DNA from: Ligustrum vulgare
Lineage: Eukaryota > Streptophyta > Magnoliopsida > Lamiales > Oleaceae
Assembly (NCBI GenBank): GCA_963555705.1
Contig: OY743174.1
Location: 27,593,608 to 27,657,607 of the forward strand
DNA length: 64,000 bases
Direction of reading: 5' to 3'
Position 1 is the stretch's first letter; every line of letters begins with the position of its first letter. Both the position numbers and the translations under genes were made by a program. The notes below the pieces were generated by a model. The model saw only the letters and a list, made by a program, of their open reading frames with translations. It did no database searches and was not told the DNA's origin. Of this stretch, positions 11,393 through 22,413 are shown piece by piece.

Positions 11393-12014
11393 CAAACCTA
11401 ATGTGAGTATGAGGTTTCGTGCATTAAGGTCATTATGCTTGAGTCATTGTAGACTTCTTTAATTTGGTATCCTTCTTAACATAACTGTTTTTAGGAATAT
11501 CCCTAATTTATTTTGCGTCATCCCTCACGTAAGTTGTTGTTGACACAATAAAATGACCAGTACCTTGCTAAATAATGATTATGCACATACTACAAAGCAA
11601 TAATCATCTATAATTGAACCCGAATGCTGAAGTGCGAATTTTGTTTTTGTTTTTGTATGGAGTGTTACACTGGACATTTATCACTTAACATCATACTTCG
11701 AATATTTGTTCCTTTTCAATATCTGTTGTTTAGTGATGACAACTAGACGAATCCAGGGCCGATCCAAATCCGACCTGCAACGCGATTTTTTTTATTTTTT
11801 ATTTTACATGTGCATGAATGAATCATGAACAAACGAAATTTGTCTGTAGGTTCTTGTCGAGTACGATCAAGTGTTCTTCCTTTGATATCAACAAAAATAG
11901 TTTTAGTGTGGCCATGATGAATATATAATTCTCAATTTGAAAATTTGAACAAGATCCAACTTTGTTTTATTTATCTTATACCATTTTTTTCTTGTATTAA
12001 TCGTCAATTAAAGA
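11393..12014. other. Intergenic sequence without a recognised feature
   Basis: Low-complexity, AT-rich sequence with no long ORF and no motif I recognise. Confidence 0.4.
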
Positions 12015-12180
12015 TCACTAGTACAAAAGATTCATTTACGTCAATTGTTAAAGACATAAGGCGTCTGTTGTATAAGCGACGAGTTTGGCGGAGACGCATA
12101 AAGTCTTGACTTTACACTTGGGTTGTAAAACGACGCCTAAAGTGAAGAAAAAAAAAAAAAAAAAAATCCTCCTTCCTCCT
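12015..12180 (+). mobile_element. CACTA-like transposon end fragment
   Basis: The stretch begins CACTAGTACAAAAG, like the terminal repeat of many plant CACTA (En/Spm) elements. It then carries subterminal words built on GACG, such as GACATAAGGCGTC, AGCGACGAG and CGACGCCTAAAGTG, the last being common in CACTA subterminal repeats. It breaks off in an A-run of about 20 nt near 12148. No matching opposite end was found, so this is a fragment. Confidence 0.5.
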
Positions 12181-12224
12181 CACATTAGACGACTCAATGG
12201 CAACTTTCCTAAAGCCTGATATTG

Positions 12225-12489
12225 CCCCCAGGGCACATCTCCAAGTGGCAAAGGGGATAGGTGGTAAGTGCTCAGCGCAGCTGTGTGCTTGGTTCGATTC
12301 CCCGCAAGGTGGAATTGGCCTTGTGGCAAGCGGGAGTTATTGAGCGTTTCTCATGCTTACCATAAGCCCTTCCACCCTGGCTCCTTGGAGACATAACCTG
12401 GATTTACCTTCTCGAACCAATGGCCTTGGACGTGGTCGGTTCGGGCCCTCAGGGTGTGGGCTACACCTTTTTTTTTTTTTTTTTTTTTT
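12225..12489 (+). mobile_element. tRNA-derived SINE with poly(T) tail
   Basis: This 265-bp element has a perfect RNA polymerase III B-box, GGTTCGATTCC, at 12291-12301, with an A-box-like TGGTAAGTGCTC about 30 bp upstream (12262-12273). It ends in 22 T residues (12468-12489). A 17-bp direct repeat, CCTAAAGCCTGATATTG, lies immediately before it (12208-12224) and immediately after the T-run (12490-12506), a TSD from target-primed reverse transcription. A T-ended tail resembles Au-type plant SINEs. ORFs across it are accidental. The perfect TSD suggests fairly recent insertion. Confidence 0.85.
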
Positions 12490-12506
12490 CCTAAAGCCTG
12501 ATATTG

Positions 12507-12804
12507 ATGTACAACACATCTCTCTTTTATCCTTGACCTATACCCTGAATAATCATGGAAGATGGCACATTTGTTAGCGTATTAAATCACAAAAGTAAAG
12601 GATATCTTCAACATGAAAGCATCAACTACATGTCAGCTAAAGGAGAAGATAGGGGTATCATCACTCAAGCTAGATGGACCACATAACCAGTCATAAAAAG
12701 CCAACAAATTAATGTTAATTGCACTGCCTTCCCTAAACCTATCTTCTACCACTCTTACAATCATCAATGACAAATTTATTGACATCATTCTGATATAAAA
12801 TCCC
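12507..12804. other. Intergenic sequence between the SINE and the hAT-like element
   Basis: The only ORF is a 67-codon minus-strand frame at 12633-12836 that runs into the transposon end. It shows no motif I know and may be a chance frame or an old exon fragment. Confidence 0.35.
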
Positions 12805-12812
12805 ACTGTAAG

Positions 12813-14194
12813 CAGTGGCGGATCCAGGATTTCCAATTAGACTGAATTGAATTCTAAAAAGTGTAAAGTAATAAAAGTTATATGTATTACAAAAATAGTA
12901 GTTACAACGAAATGTTCAACGAAATTGCGAACGACGAGATTTTAAAGCATAAAATTCATCTATAATAGATTCTACATCTATTTTCTTAACTAAACATCAT
13001 TCGATATGGAGTCGTTCTATTTTGGAGTTAAGTTGCAACGAAGTTAATCAATATTGAAACTAAAAATCACATTCTATTATTCTAATATCACATTCTTAAT
13101 TCAAAAATTAAAAATCAATATCACATTCTCAAATTATCTAATGATTATATTCACATTCTCAAATTAAAAATCTAATTATCACATTCTCAATTCAAAAATT
13201 CAAAATCACAAATAATCAAATATCAAATTAAATTCCAAATTTTCAATAACATTTTCTTATATGATTATATCTAATCTAACAGTAACATTCTTACATTCAA
13301 TGATTCACAGACTCGCGGACTAAAATAAAATCAAATGGCTTATGGACGTAGGCACTAACCTTTTTATTGTTGCTGGTAAGAGGTAAGTGGAGTGGTAAGT
13401 TAATTGCCAAATGCAATTGGAGTTGCACTTGCACCTACAATTTCTCAAGCTCAGCAAGACAACAACTTTGCCTAATTTGAAATTTCTAATTTCTAATTCT
13501 TTCTGGTCCTTCCCGCAATTGCAATTTGCAAATTGATATTAACAATTTAACATTAAACTTACAATTACAAAGTATTTATAATATTGAATTTGTCAATTTG
13601 AAGCAGTTAGCAAAAATCAGAAGAAGAGAAGACTGAAGAAGAAGAAGTGAAGAAACTTAACCTTAAGTCTAAAGAAGTAATGAACCTCAGGTCCTCAACC
13701 TAGGTCTATCGGCGCCGGCGGCACCACTGCTGCAAGGGGAGGAGGTCGAACCACGAGTGGACGAGGCGAGGCAACCTGGGTCGAGTGGTGTGGTGGAGCT
13801 GAGCTGCTGCTAGAGGCTGGAGCTGCAGGCTGCTAGCAAGTTGGAACTTGGAAGCCAGAGCAGCGCTGCGGCGGACGGCGGTGGCGGAGCTGAAGGTCAA
13901 CTAGTCGAACGAGGAGTGAAGGGCGGAAGTTTAATTGGGTTGGGGAAATGGGGTGGACGAAATGAGCCAAATGACAGAGGAAAGGAAGAAATGGACTTTG
14001 TGTTGCGCTTGGGCAGCTTCTTCGCTTCTTGTTGGGCGTTTTTGTTCAGACTCGTTTGGGTAAATTTCAAATTGGCCGAGCTGGCTATTTATTTGGGTCG
14101 AACTATGAACTAGTTTTTTTTTTTTTTTACAGACTCTGGTCCAAATAAGTACTGGGCTTCAGCCCAGTACGGGCCTATGCTGGATCCGTCCATG
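12813..14194. mobile_element. Non-autonomous hAT-like DNA transposon, 8-bp TSD
   Basis: The left end begins CAGTGGCGGATCCAGG. The right end read inwards on the minus strand begins CATGGACGGATCCAGC, giving imperfect terminal inverted repeats of about 15 bp. Eight-bp flanks ACTGTAAG (12805-12812) and AGTGTAAG (14195-14202) match at 7 of 8 positions, the TSD size of hAT elements. The 1382-bp body encodes no transposase. Its right third (about 13690-14100) is conspicuously more GC-rich than its surroundings and carries overlapping ORFs on both strands (13706-13900 minus, 13841-14113 plus). That may be captured host sequence, but I do not recognise it. Confidence 0.8.
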
Positions 14195-14202
14195 AGTGTA
14201 AG

Positions 14203-14668
14203 GTTAATCCAATAGCATACCAAGTATGGGATTTCCTTTTTTGCTGCTACTTTCTGTGTTGATGATAATTATTGACAACGAAGATTTAAACCAATTCCCT
14301 CCTTAATCCAAACTCCAATCCATTCATTAGTACCAACTCCCTTTTCCCACAAAGAGACACAATTAAGTTGGCATCAGAGTACATAACCGTGGAAAAATTG
14401 AAGACATACATTTAATAGTTCAAGTAAAACTCAAGCAACACAACAAGCAAAGCCATGTGCAGGAATTATTTGACTAAATAATAATGCAACAATCCATAAA
14501 AACTAGCAAAAAGAGATGATGACAGACTTTCACACATAAAAAACAGTCTACTTGAAACAAAGCACGTCAATTATTCAACTAGTTAATCTTATTGGCAACT
14601 ATTCACAGTAACCACTGGCAGTAAACGTGAGATCCAACCCCTGTTGAGATAGTAGAATATACAATAGG
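14203..14668. other. Unassigned pre-insertion sequence left of the copia element
   Basis: AT-rich and non-coding by eye. Before the copia insertion it would have been continuous with 21078 onward. Confidence 0.4.
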
Positions 14669-14673
14669 GAAGA

Positions 14674-15133
14674 TGTTAGAAAATTTATCACAGATAATTA
14701 TTTATCTATGATCCAAAATAAATCATCATGCTGAATTATCAAGAATTAAATAACTGAAGCGGAAGCGTACCTTAATCAAACATGATTCACGATGAACGAT
14801 TCGGTTGGTTTGATCTTCCAAATTAATACGTATTCCTAATTTTCTCTCTAATGATGGGATGTCAGACAGAATGAACAGTACGTAGGATTCAGGGACCATA
14901 ACCGACTTTATATACTGAATTTCCAATTAACCTAATCCGGCCCATCATGAATTAGGTAATGGCCTGGTATCTACACATAAAAGCCCATACCTTTAATTAG
15001 ATGTATTAAAGCCCGATATATATATAAAATCCTTATTAGATCACTTTAAATGGGCTTAACCAAAATTGATAGCCTTTTATTCAATACACAATAATTCACA
15101 TATAAGCCCACACGATTGATTAAAATCCTTACA
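14674..15133 (-). mobile_element. 3' LTR of the minus-strand copia element
   Basis: A 460-bp partner of 20629-21072. On the minus strand the sequence just before it, GCCCAAGTGGGAGAA (15134-15148), is the polypurine tract. Confidence 0.92.
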
Positions 15134-15559
15134 TTCTCCCACTTGGGCTATATGTGTAACCTTACAATTGTGTATCAATCATAACCTTATGAGTACTCAG
15201 AATTTTGCTATCATTACTGAATGCATCCCCAAACAATCCGGTCCATCAATTATATCAACATATGATCAAAGTGGCTTTCGCTACATTAATCGTAACTAAA
15301 CCTATCAATGGTCACGTATATCGACATAACTGAATGACATGGATCAAGTATGGATGTGTAGCATGGAAATTACATGTAATGTGATCTTCAACATGCATAT
15401 TTCCAACTGGTCCGACTTAAGTGAGATCGTCCTTAAACAAGTTCAGAAATAATAAACCTGAAACCTTACAGCTGTAAATAACTTTAACTTTAAACTGTAT
15501 CCAAAAGGACAATAAATGTGTCTAATGCACCCAAAATACAAACTCCCACTGAAACCGAA

Positions 15560-18193
15560 TATCCTTAAGAAATACAACACCCATATGAGTAATGTACTCA
15601 TGAAAGACCTTGGGTTGTAATACTTTAGTAAGCGGATCCCCAATTATGAAGTTTGTCCTAATGTGCTCTTATTGATACGTTTCCACTCTGAACTGTATCC
15701 TTCACAATCAGGAACTTATGTCAATGTATTTTGACTTAGTTGAGCTCCTGTTGTTACTGAAATATAAATCTGCTGAGTTATTGTTACAATATAACTTTAG
15801 TGGTCTTTCTATACTATACAGAATACGTAGCCCAGTGACAAAATTTCGCAGCTATATTCCATAATTAGATGCCCCCAAAATTGCTACAACTGTGCTGCCA
15901 AGTGAAAGAAGCTAAAGTGTCTCTTAAGCACTCCATCCGGAAATAGCTCCTCCAACCAGCAGATAAATGTAGCCTTATGTGGATCTTTTACTTTCTTGGC
16001 ATCTAGTAAAAATCGGAATCATAATACCATATGATCTCCAACTGATCTGATTTTCTGTATGTGAGCATGTAATCTTTTGTTCTCTTTAAATACCTTATAA
16101 CCCATGTTTGACTGCTTTCCAAATGATCCATCCTAGGGTTACTTAAATATCTCCTTAGTATCCCAATAACCTATGCAATATCCGAACGCATACAAATTTG
16201 AATATATATCAGATTCCCTATAGCTTAACTATATGGGAGCCTCTGCATTTCTTTAACTTCAAGATAACTTTTCGGGCATTAGTTGAGACTGAATTGTCTC
16301 CCTTAGCGATAAGGGTTTCCCCTGATTTACTGTCTTGCATGCCAAACCTCTTAAGTATTTTATCGATATAGCCCTTTTGTGACAATTCAAGAATAGCCCG
16401 AGAAAAATCCCGGTGTATCTGAATTCCTAATACAAAAGAGACGTCACCAAGATTTTTAATCTCAAAATTCCTTGACAAAAATCTCATAATTTTATGTGAC
16501 ATGCCTATATCATTAGTGGCAAGCAATATGTTATCAACATACAAAATCAGGAAAATACACTTACTCCCACTGAACTTGTAATACATACAATCATCAACAA
16601 CATTAATCTCAAAACCAAATGAGATAATTGTTTGATGAAATTTGTATTACCCTTAACAGGAAGTTGGTTTGAGTACATAAATGGATTTCTTTAATTTGCA
16701 AACCATTTTCTTTGGGTCTACTGACACAAAGTTTACTGATTGCACCATATAGATCATCCCATCAATGTCACCATTGAGAAACGCCACCTTAGTATCCATT
16801 TGATGTAACTCGAGGTCAAAATGTGCAACAACCTAACTTTCCTGAAAGAGTCTTTCGTAGAAATCAAAGAGAAAGTCTCTTTGAAGTCAATGCCATCATT
16901 CTGTGTAAAGCCCTTAGATACAAGATGAACTTTATATCTTTCCACATTACCTTTCGAATCCCTCTTGGTTTAAAAATCCATTTAAGACCAATGGGCTTCG
17001 CACCTTTTGGTAATGGGACAAGATCTCAACTTTATTGTCTTCCATATGCTTATAATCCTTATTTATGACATCAATCCACTTCTGAGAGTTAGAACCCTGC
17101 ATGGCCTGATGGAAATTGATTGTACCATCTTCCACCATTCCATTATTTCCTTATGTTCTTGGAAAAATACTATTTAAATTATCTGGAATAGCATTTTTTC
17201 CCTTTCTCTCGTGGATCTCCTTAATGGCTTTAGTTATTGAGGTTGTTGAGTTTGTACTTCTGAAATTTACCTTATTTTGGATGGAAGGTTCTTCAATATT
17301 GTCGAATTGAGGTTCCGGATATGCTTGTTGATCAATGACATCCATAAAAACTTGCACATTGTCAAAAGCAACAATAGGAATCGAAACCGATCCTTCCTCA
17401 ACTTCTTCCTTAAAGACAATATCTTTAACCTTATTTCTCCCCCCAAACTCAACATCCTCAAAAAATGTTGCAGTTCCCATTTCAAAATTGACTTAAGTGT
17501 GGGATCATAAAATTTATAGCCCCTTAACAGCTTTATGTTCTTTATTTGTTTACTTGCCCTTATCTTTAGAGGTGTTTTCCAAGTGAACACTTTCAATTCT
17601 GTCCTGCTTCAACTTTTCTTCCTCTTGCACACAAAATAAAATGAGCTCATTTAGAGTTCATTTCTCCCTTTGATAGTTACAACTGACCTTAAATTGACTG
17701 AATTGTGCAAGAAGCTTGCACACTATGAAATGAGCTCATTGAGAGTCTATTTATTCTTTGACAGTTATAACTAACCTTAAATTAACTATATTGTGCAGGA
17801 AGCGGTATCAATACCAAATGTACGAGCAAGTCATTAGACAAGTTGAGTTTTAGTTCCTTAAGTTTTTGAAGCAGTGTGAGACATCTACATGACGTACTCC
17901 CTTATTTTTCCATTGCCTTTATACTTTATTGAAATCAAGCTTTGCATAAGCATGCTTGTTTCAGCCTTATCGTTTTTCGCAAAACGTTTCTTAATTCGGG
18001 CAAGGAATTCATTGGCATCATTTACCTCCTCAGATACTATGCCACTAAAGGCTTCCGGAATGCCGCACTTAATGATCATGAGACTCACGTAATTTAAGCA
18101 ATTCCACTTCTCAAAGTTCCTCATTTGATTAGATGAACTTTCATCCGTAAGAGGAGCAGGTTGCTCAATCCTTAGTACACGGTCTAGATCCAT
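15560..18193 (-). pseudogene. Copia gag-pol remnant (minus strand)
   Basis: In minus-strand order: gag N-terminal region (18193-17885; MDLDRVLRIEQPAPLTDE at the start, RFAKNDKAETSMLMQSL later); the integrase C-terminal linker (17480-17151; FFEDVEFGGRNKV); the RT start (17138-16754; ERYKVHLVSKGFTQ); the RT active-site region (16586-16218; LYVDNILLA, where the catalytic YVDD has become YVDN); and the RNase H tail (about 15640-15560; GDPLTKVLQPKVFHEY). The gag zinc knuckle, protease and integrase core are missing between gag and linker. Stops and shifts separate the rest. The minus-strand ATG at 18193 is a plausible gag start because the recognisable homology begins there. Confidence 0.82.
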
Positions 18194-18451
18194 ACAGCCA
18201 ACGAAAAGTTAATGTTTTTGTTTTGATTCTTGAAGTTTGTTCCATAAATATAGGGATTAAATTTGAGCTTGTAGATATACTACTACCAGAATTTTAAACT
18301 GATAGAGAACACTTAAACAAAATAGCTCACATAAGTACCTTATTATGCAAATCATATTTTCAAACAATGGTAGGGCCCATCACAAGATACCTAGCACAAC
18401 ATCAATATTTAGTCTTTGGACAGAAATATTGACTTGTAAGTGGTACTCTTG

Positions 18452-18855
18452 GTGTAGTAATCAAACACTGACAGTAAGACATGTCAACCAACAAACCTTT
18501 CTTTGGACCGATTTATTGATCACAAGTAAAACCAAATAACTGTCACGTATTTATCACCACAAGTTCATGTGAAATTCGGGCCAAATATTGACCTTCCTTT
18601 GGGCCGATCAATATCCGCATGAAATAACACACAAACACCTAATTTTCCCTTAGTGTAGTGATCAAACACTAGCAATAAGACATGTTAACCAATAAACCTT
18701 TCTTTGGACCGATTTATTGGTCGCACGTTAAACCAAATAATTGCCACGTGTTTATCCCCACAGGTGCATGTGAAATTCGAGCAAAATATTGACCTTCCTT
18801 TGGGCCGATCAACATCTGCAATGAATAACACACACACAAATACCTTCTAATATTC
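18452..18855. repeat. 202-bp tandem duplication in the copia leader
   Basis: Two adjacent copies begin GTGTAGTAATCAAACACT (18452) and GTGTAGTGATCAAACACT (18654). Both contain CCTTTCTTTGGACCGATTTA and later CTTCCTTTGGGCCGATCAA. They lie upstream of gag on the minus strand, in the untranslated leader. Confidence 0.8.
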
Positions 18856-19069
18856 TAAGTTAATTAATATCCACAAGAGAGGTTGCTTTGGCAACATGTT
18901 GCTTCAACTAACTTACTTTCGAATATTATATCTCTTAAAAGATTCTGATGTACCAAGATTTGAAATTGAAATCTACTGATTTGCATATATATTTGATTTT
19001 AGAATTTGAATTATAGAATTCAAAACTTTAGAATAAAGCAATCCTTAAGTTGAGAGAGTCAATTGCAAT

Positions 19070-19800
19070 ATTCTTAAACCTTAGGTGGCCAATTGTTAAA
19101 AAATTTAAGTTTGAAGGACTTAAATTACAATTTTCTCAAAACTTTATTGGTCAATTTAGAGAAATTCCAAACTTTAGGTCCCAATTTGAAAGAAAATCAA
19201 ACTTTAGAGGTCCAAAATAGGAAATTTTCAATCTTTAAAGGTTGATTTGAAAATTTTCAAACTTTAGGGACTTAATTTTAAAAAAATTCAAACTTTAAGG
19301 ACCAATTTTGAAAATTTCCAAACTTTAGTGACTGAATTAGAAAATTTTCAAACTTTGGGGACTGAAAATGATAATTTTCAAACTTTAGAGGACCAAATTA
19401 GAGAATTTCAGAACTTTAGGTGCTTTATTAGAAATTTTTCAAACCTTAGGGGACTGAAAATGAAAATTTTCAAACTTTAAGGGACCAAATTAGAGAATTT
19501 TCAAACTTTACGGACCAGTTTTGAAAATTCTTCAAGCATTAGGGGCTGGATTATACAATTTAGAACTTTAAAAAGGCCCAACTTAAATAATTTTATAAAT
19601 TTGGGGCTGATTTCATAAAATTCATAACTTTAAGGGTCCTGAATTAATTAAATTATAACTTTAGGGGCTCAATTTATAAATTTTAGAACTTTAAGGGCCA
19701 ACTTAAATAATTTCATAACTTAATGGGCTGATTTTTGTAAATTCGAAATCTGAAGGGCCAACTTAAGAGATTTTGTAACTTTAGGGATGAAGCTTTATTT
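19070..19800. repeat. Degenerate array of about 24 modules with AACTTTAGGGAC
   Basis: About 24 recognisable units, spaced about 30 nt apart, each contain a form of AACTTTAGGGACTGAATT followed by an A/T run such as GAAAATTTTC. Units differ at many positions. The array lies in the copia leader. The complement, AGTCCC with AAAGTTT, matches modules inside family A LTRs (37285-37440, 2895-3210, 10010-10200). Confidence 0.8.
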
Positions 19801-20604
19801 CAAAACAAACAGGGAGGATTGAAGGTGCAATTAACCGAAATATGGAAAATTGCACAAGAAATCCCTGAAGAATTCTAATTTTCAGCACAAGTCCTTCACC
19901 CAAAAACTGATTCGCAACACAACCCTAGCTCGTGCCGCCTCCAAAACCGGCAGAAGCGGAGCCCACTACCAAGGAGGTTTCACCCTGCTATAACGCCTTC
20001 TTCGGTGCTTCTCTCCTGCAGCTGCGTCGCGCACAGCCACTACCTGCAGCCTGCGCGGCGCTACTCTCCTGTGACGCCGCACGCAATTCAAACCCCGTCG
20101 CTGCGTGACTCTTAATCTCCGACCCAATCGATCTCAAAACCGTTCAAAATCCAACTCCAACAGATTTCAAAACACCATATTCAACAGCAAAATCCATACC
20201 CAAATCCAAAAAACATCCATATTTCAACACACAGTAGCGATCGATTTCAGAATCATGTTTGAAAAATCAATTTACAGATCTTAATCCCAAATTCGAATTT
20301 CTGAATCTTAATCACACCATAAGCAGATTCTTAATTTCAACAACCAAACTCAAATTCAATTTTAAAACCAAACTTACGCATATATCCAAATCGTGGCAGG
20401 AAGCATCGTTATATATATAATATATACACAACTTCTTAATCGGCAGTAAACATGCAATATACACGCAGGCATGGTGATTCTTTCAATTTTGCTGTATATG
20501 TATATATCTCAATTAAGGTGAAAAGTGAAAACAAAACCTTATTTCTTACGCACATAAATTTGATTTTACATATATGCGTTCAAAATTGATCTGATAATTC
20601 AACA

Positions 20605-20626
20605 CGATGTTGGCTCTGATACCACT
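20605..20626 (-). other. Primer-binding site for initiator-Met tRNA (copia)
   Basis: On the minus strand TGGTATCAGAGCC begins two bases after the LTR end. This matches the 3' end of plant initiator methionine tRNA and fixes the element's orientation. Confidence 0.9.
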
Positions 20627-20628
20627 TG

Positions 20629-21072
20629 TTAGAAAATTTATCACAGATAATTATTTATCTACGATCCAAAATAAATCCTCATGCTGAATTATCAAGAATT
20701 AAATAACTGAAGCGGAAGCGTACCTTAATCAAACATGATTCACGATGAACGATTCGGTTGGTTAGATCTTCCAAATCAATACGTAGTCCTAATTTTGGGA
20801 TGTCAGACAGAATGAACAGTACGTAGGATTCAGGGACCATAACCGACTTTATATACTGAATTGTCAATTAACCTAATCCGGCCCATCATGAATTAGGTAA
20901 TGGCCTGGTATCTACACATAAAAGCCCATACCTTTAATTAGATGCATTAAAGCCCGATATATATAAAATCCTTATTAGATCACTTTAAATGGGCTTAACC
21001 AAATTTGATAGCCTTTTATTCAATACACAATAATTCACATATAAGCTCACACGATTGATTAAAATCCTTACA
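20629..21072 (-). mobile_element. 5' LTR of the minus-strand copia element
   Basis: The minus strand starts TGTAAGGATTTTAATCAATC at 21072 and ends AAATTTTCTAACA at 20629 (444 bp). The primer-binding site follows directly. It lacks about 16 bp present in the left LTR (near 14846-14855). Confidence 0.92.
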
Positions 21073-21115
21073 GAAGATTCCCACAATATAACTTCATGGT
21101 TGTGAAGGGAAAACT

Positions 21116-21385
21116 ATGCAGAATTTACAGAATATGTGCTCAAGAGTACCCATCATGCCGTATGTGGAATTTTGGTTGGTTAGGAATCTTCACTCGAAGA
21201 ATCAACTTGCCAAGGATATTGCATCTCTTAAGGATCTACCTGAAACAATGGAGCACAAAGAAGAATTAAAAAAAGAAGTATGTAGCTTTTGTCAATTGAA
21301 AAAGAAGTTTGAAGCTGTTGTCAATCTTTTACATGCTGTTTTTCCACTAATTATAAGATTTGTAAAAATATGTGATGTTATTTAA
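21116..21385 (+). CDS. Unrecognised ORF fragment beside the copia insertion
   Basis: An 89-codon ORF with a lysine/glutamate-rich middle (KDIASLKDLPETMEHKEEL and EVCSFCQLKKKFEAV) that looks like a helical, possibly coiled-coil exon rather than random sequence. I do not recognise the family. No second exon can be linked to it with confidence. The sequence upstream (21078-21115) would have joined 14203-14668 before the copia insertion, so any gene here may have been interrupted. A chance ORF remains possible. Confidence 0.22.
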   Translation: MQNLQNMCSRVPIMPYVEFWLVRNLHSKNQLAKDIASLKDLPETMEHKEELKKEVCSFCQLKKKFEAVVNLLHAVFPLIIRFVKICDVI

Positions 21386-22413
21386 GACTAGTTTGCAAGT
21401 TTAGGTATGTAATGTAGTTTATTATTTGATCTTCAGTTTGTCCCTTCGCTACAAATTATGTTTTTTTTGTGAGGATTTTGATTAAATATTTTTGAAGGAT
21501 ATGCACATTGGAATCATACGTGCTCCTCTTACTAATTTGATATGATCGGGCTTATGGCATGAGAAACATTGTTTTATATGTGATTGATATTCAAGTAATG
21601 AAAAATAAGATGTTAAGTAATTACCCTATTTTACATAGCATTAATATATATTAATTATTTTAAATTTCAAGTTATATTACTTTTTTTTATGAGATGAAAT
21701 TTTTTCAGAGTGACAAAATTTGAATGAAATATAGTTAAAATTAAAAATTATTGTAATTAAATAAATTAATCATTTTTTACATATAAAATATTACAAAATA
21801 ATGATTCTGAAAAATTCAAAGTAAACACATTTTTTAGTTTTCTGTTTTGGTAAACAATTTTTCAAAATCATTAAAAGAACATGTTTTTAGAAATCTCAAA
21901 TTAAACATTTAAAAGAAAAAATTCAAAACTCAAAATTGAAAATGAAACACAAAGAGAACGACACCTATAGTTTTTGCCCACACAATCACGCCTCTTGTAA
22001 GCACGTGATCCAGAGGCATATGCTGGGTGGATTGGTAGTTTTTAATGGAAAGTTCAAGTTTTCAAAATTTATACATCACATACACCAATTCTCTCCCCCA
22101 TCCCCTCCCAAAATCAAATTTTCACAAAAACTCACAACTCCAAATTGGGTTGAGTAGGATTCAAAGCCCTAACGACATCAAACTCAATCCAAGGTATGAT
22201 TTTTCACTCTTTTGAACTCATGGAAATTTCATGTTTTCTGAGGATTTTGAATTTCTTGATGAATGTAGGATGAGATTAGGCTAGAACTTGGTGTAACTGA
22301 ATTGTGATTTTAGGTGAAAACTTTTTGGATTAATACAAGGGCCCAAGAGTATAATTTTCCTTATGAACTTTCAATGAATGTTACGTGTTCGATAATATGC
22401 TTCAGTGAGTTCT
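21386..22413. other. AT-rich region with a possible transcribed leader
   Basis: Mostly AT-rich and non-coding. Near 22080-22195 a pyrimidine-rich stretch (TTCTCTCCCCCATCCCCTCC) is followed by AATCCAAG|GTATGA, which resembles a plant 5' UTR and first donor site. A family B LTR begins about 220 bp further on. No coding exon could be tied to it. Confidence 0.25.

Larger units (their letters stand above)
14674..21072 (-). mobile_element. Ty1/copia element, minus strand, internally deleted, TSD GAAGA
   Basis: Direct repeats at 14674-15133 and 20629-21072 both start TGTTAGAAAATTTATCACAG and end CCTTACA, and differ by about ten substitutions and a few indels. A 5-bp repeat GAAGA flanks the whole (14669-14673 and 21073-21077). 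The coding direction is minus: the primer-binding site lies beside the right LTR and a purine-rich tract beside the left LTR. The element is 6.4 kb, but gag and pol are badly deleted while a leader of about 2.4 kb separates the right LTR from gag. High LTR similarity despite dead coding sequence suggests mobilisation by a related active element, or recent decay. Confidence 0.93.

Noticed and set aside
12225..12489. Functional tRNA gene
   Set aside because: It has a good B-box but no cloverleaf, and it is bounded by a TSD and a long T tail, so it is a SINE.
12353..12577. ORF across the SINE
   Set aside because: It contains a phenylalanine run made by the T tail and no known domain.
13706..14113. 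Protein-coding gene in the GC-rich block
   Set aside because: Overlapping ORFs on both strands, no known motif, and the block lies inside a hAT-like element.
19070..19800. CRISPR-like or satellite array
   Set aside because: Units are degenerate, have no unique equal-length spacers, and lie inside a retrotransposon leader in a plant genome.
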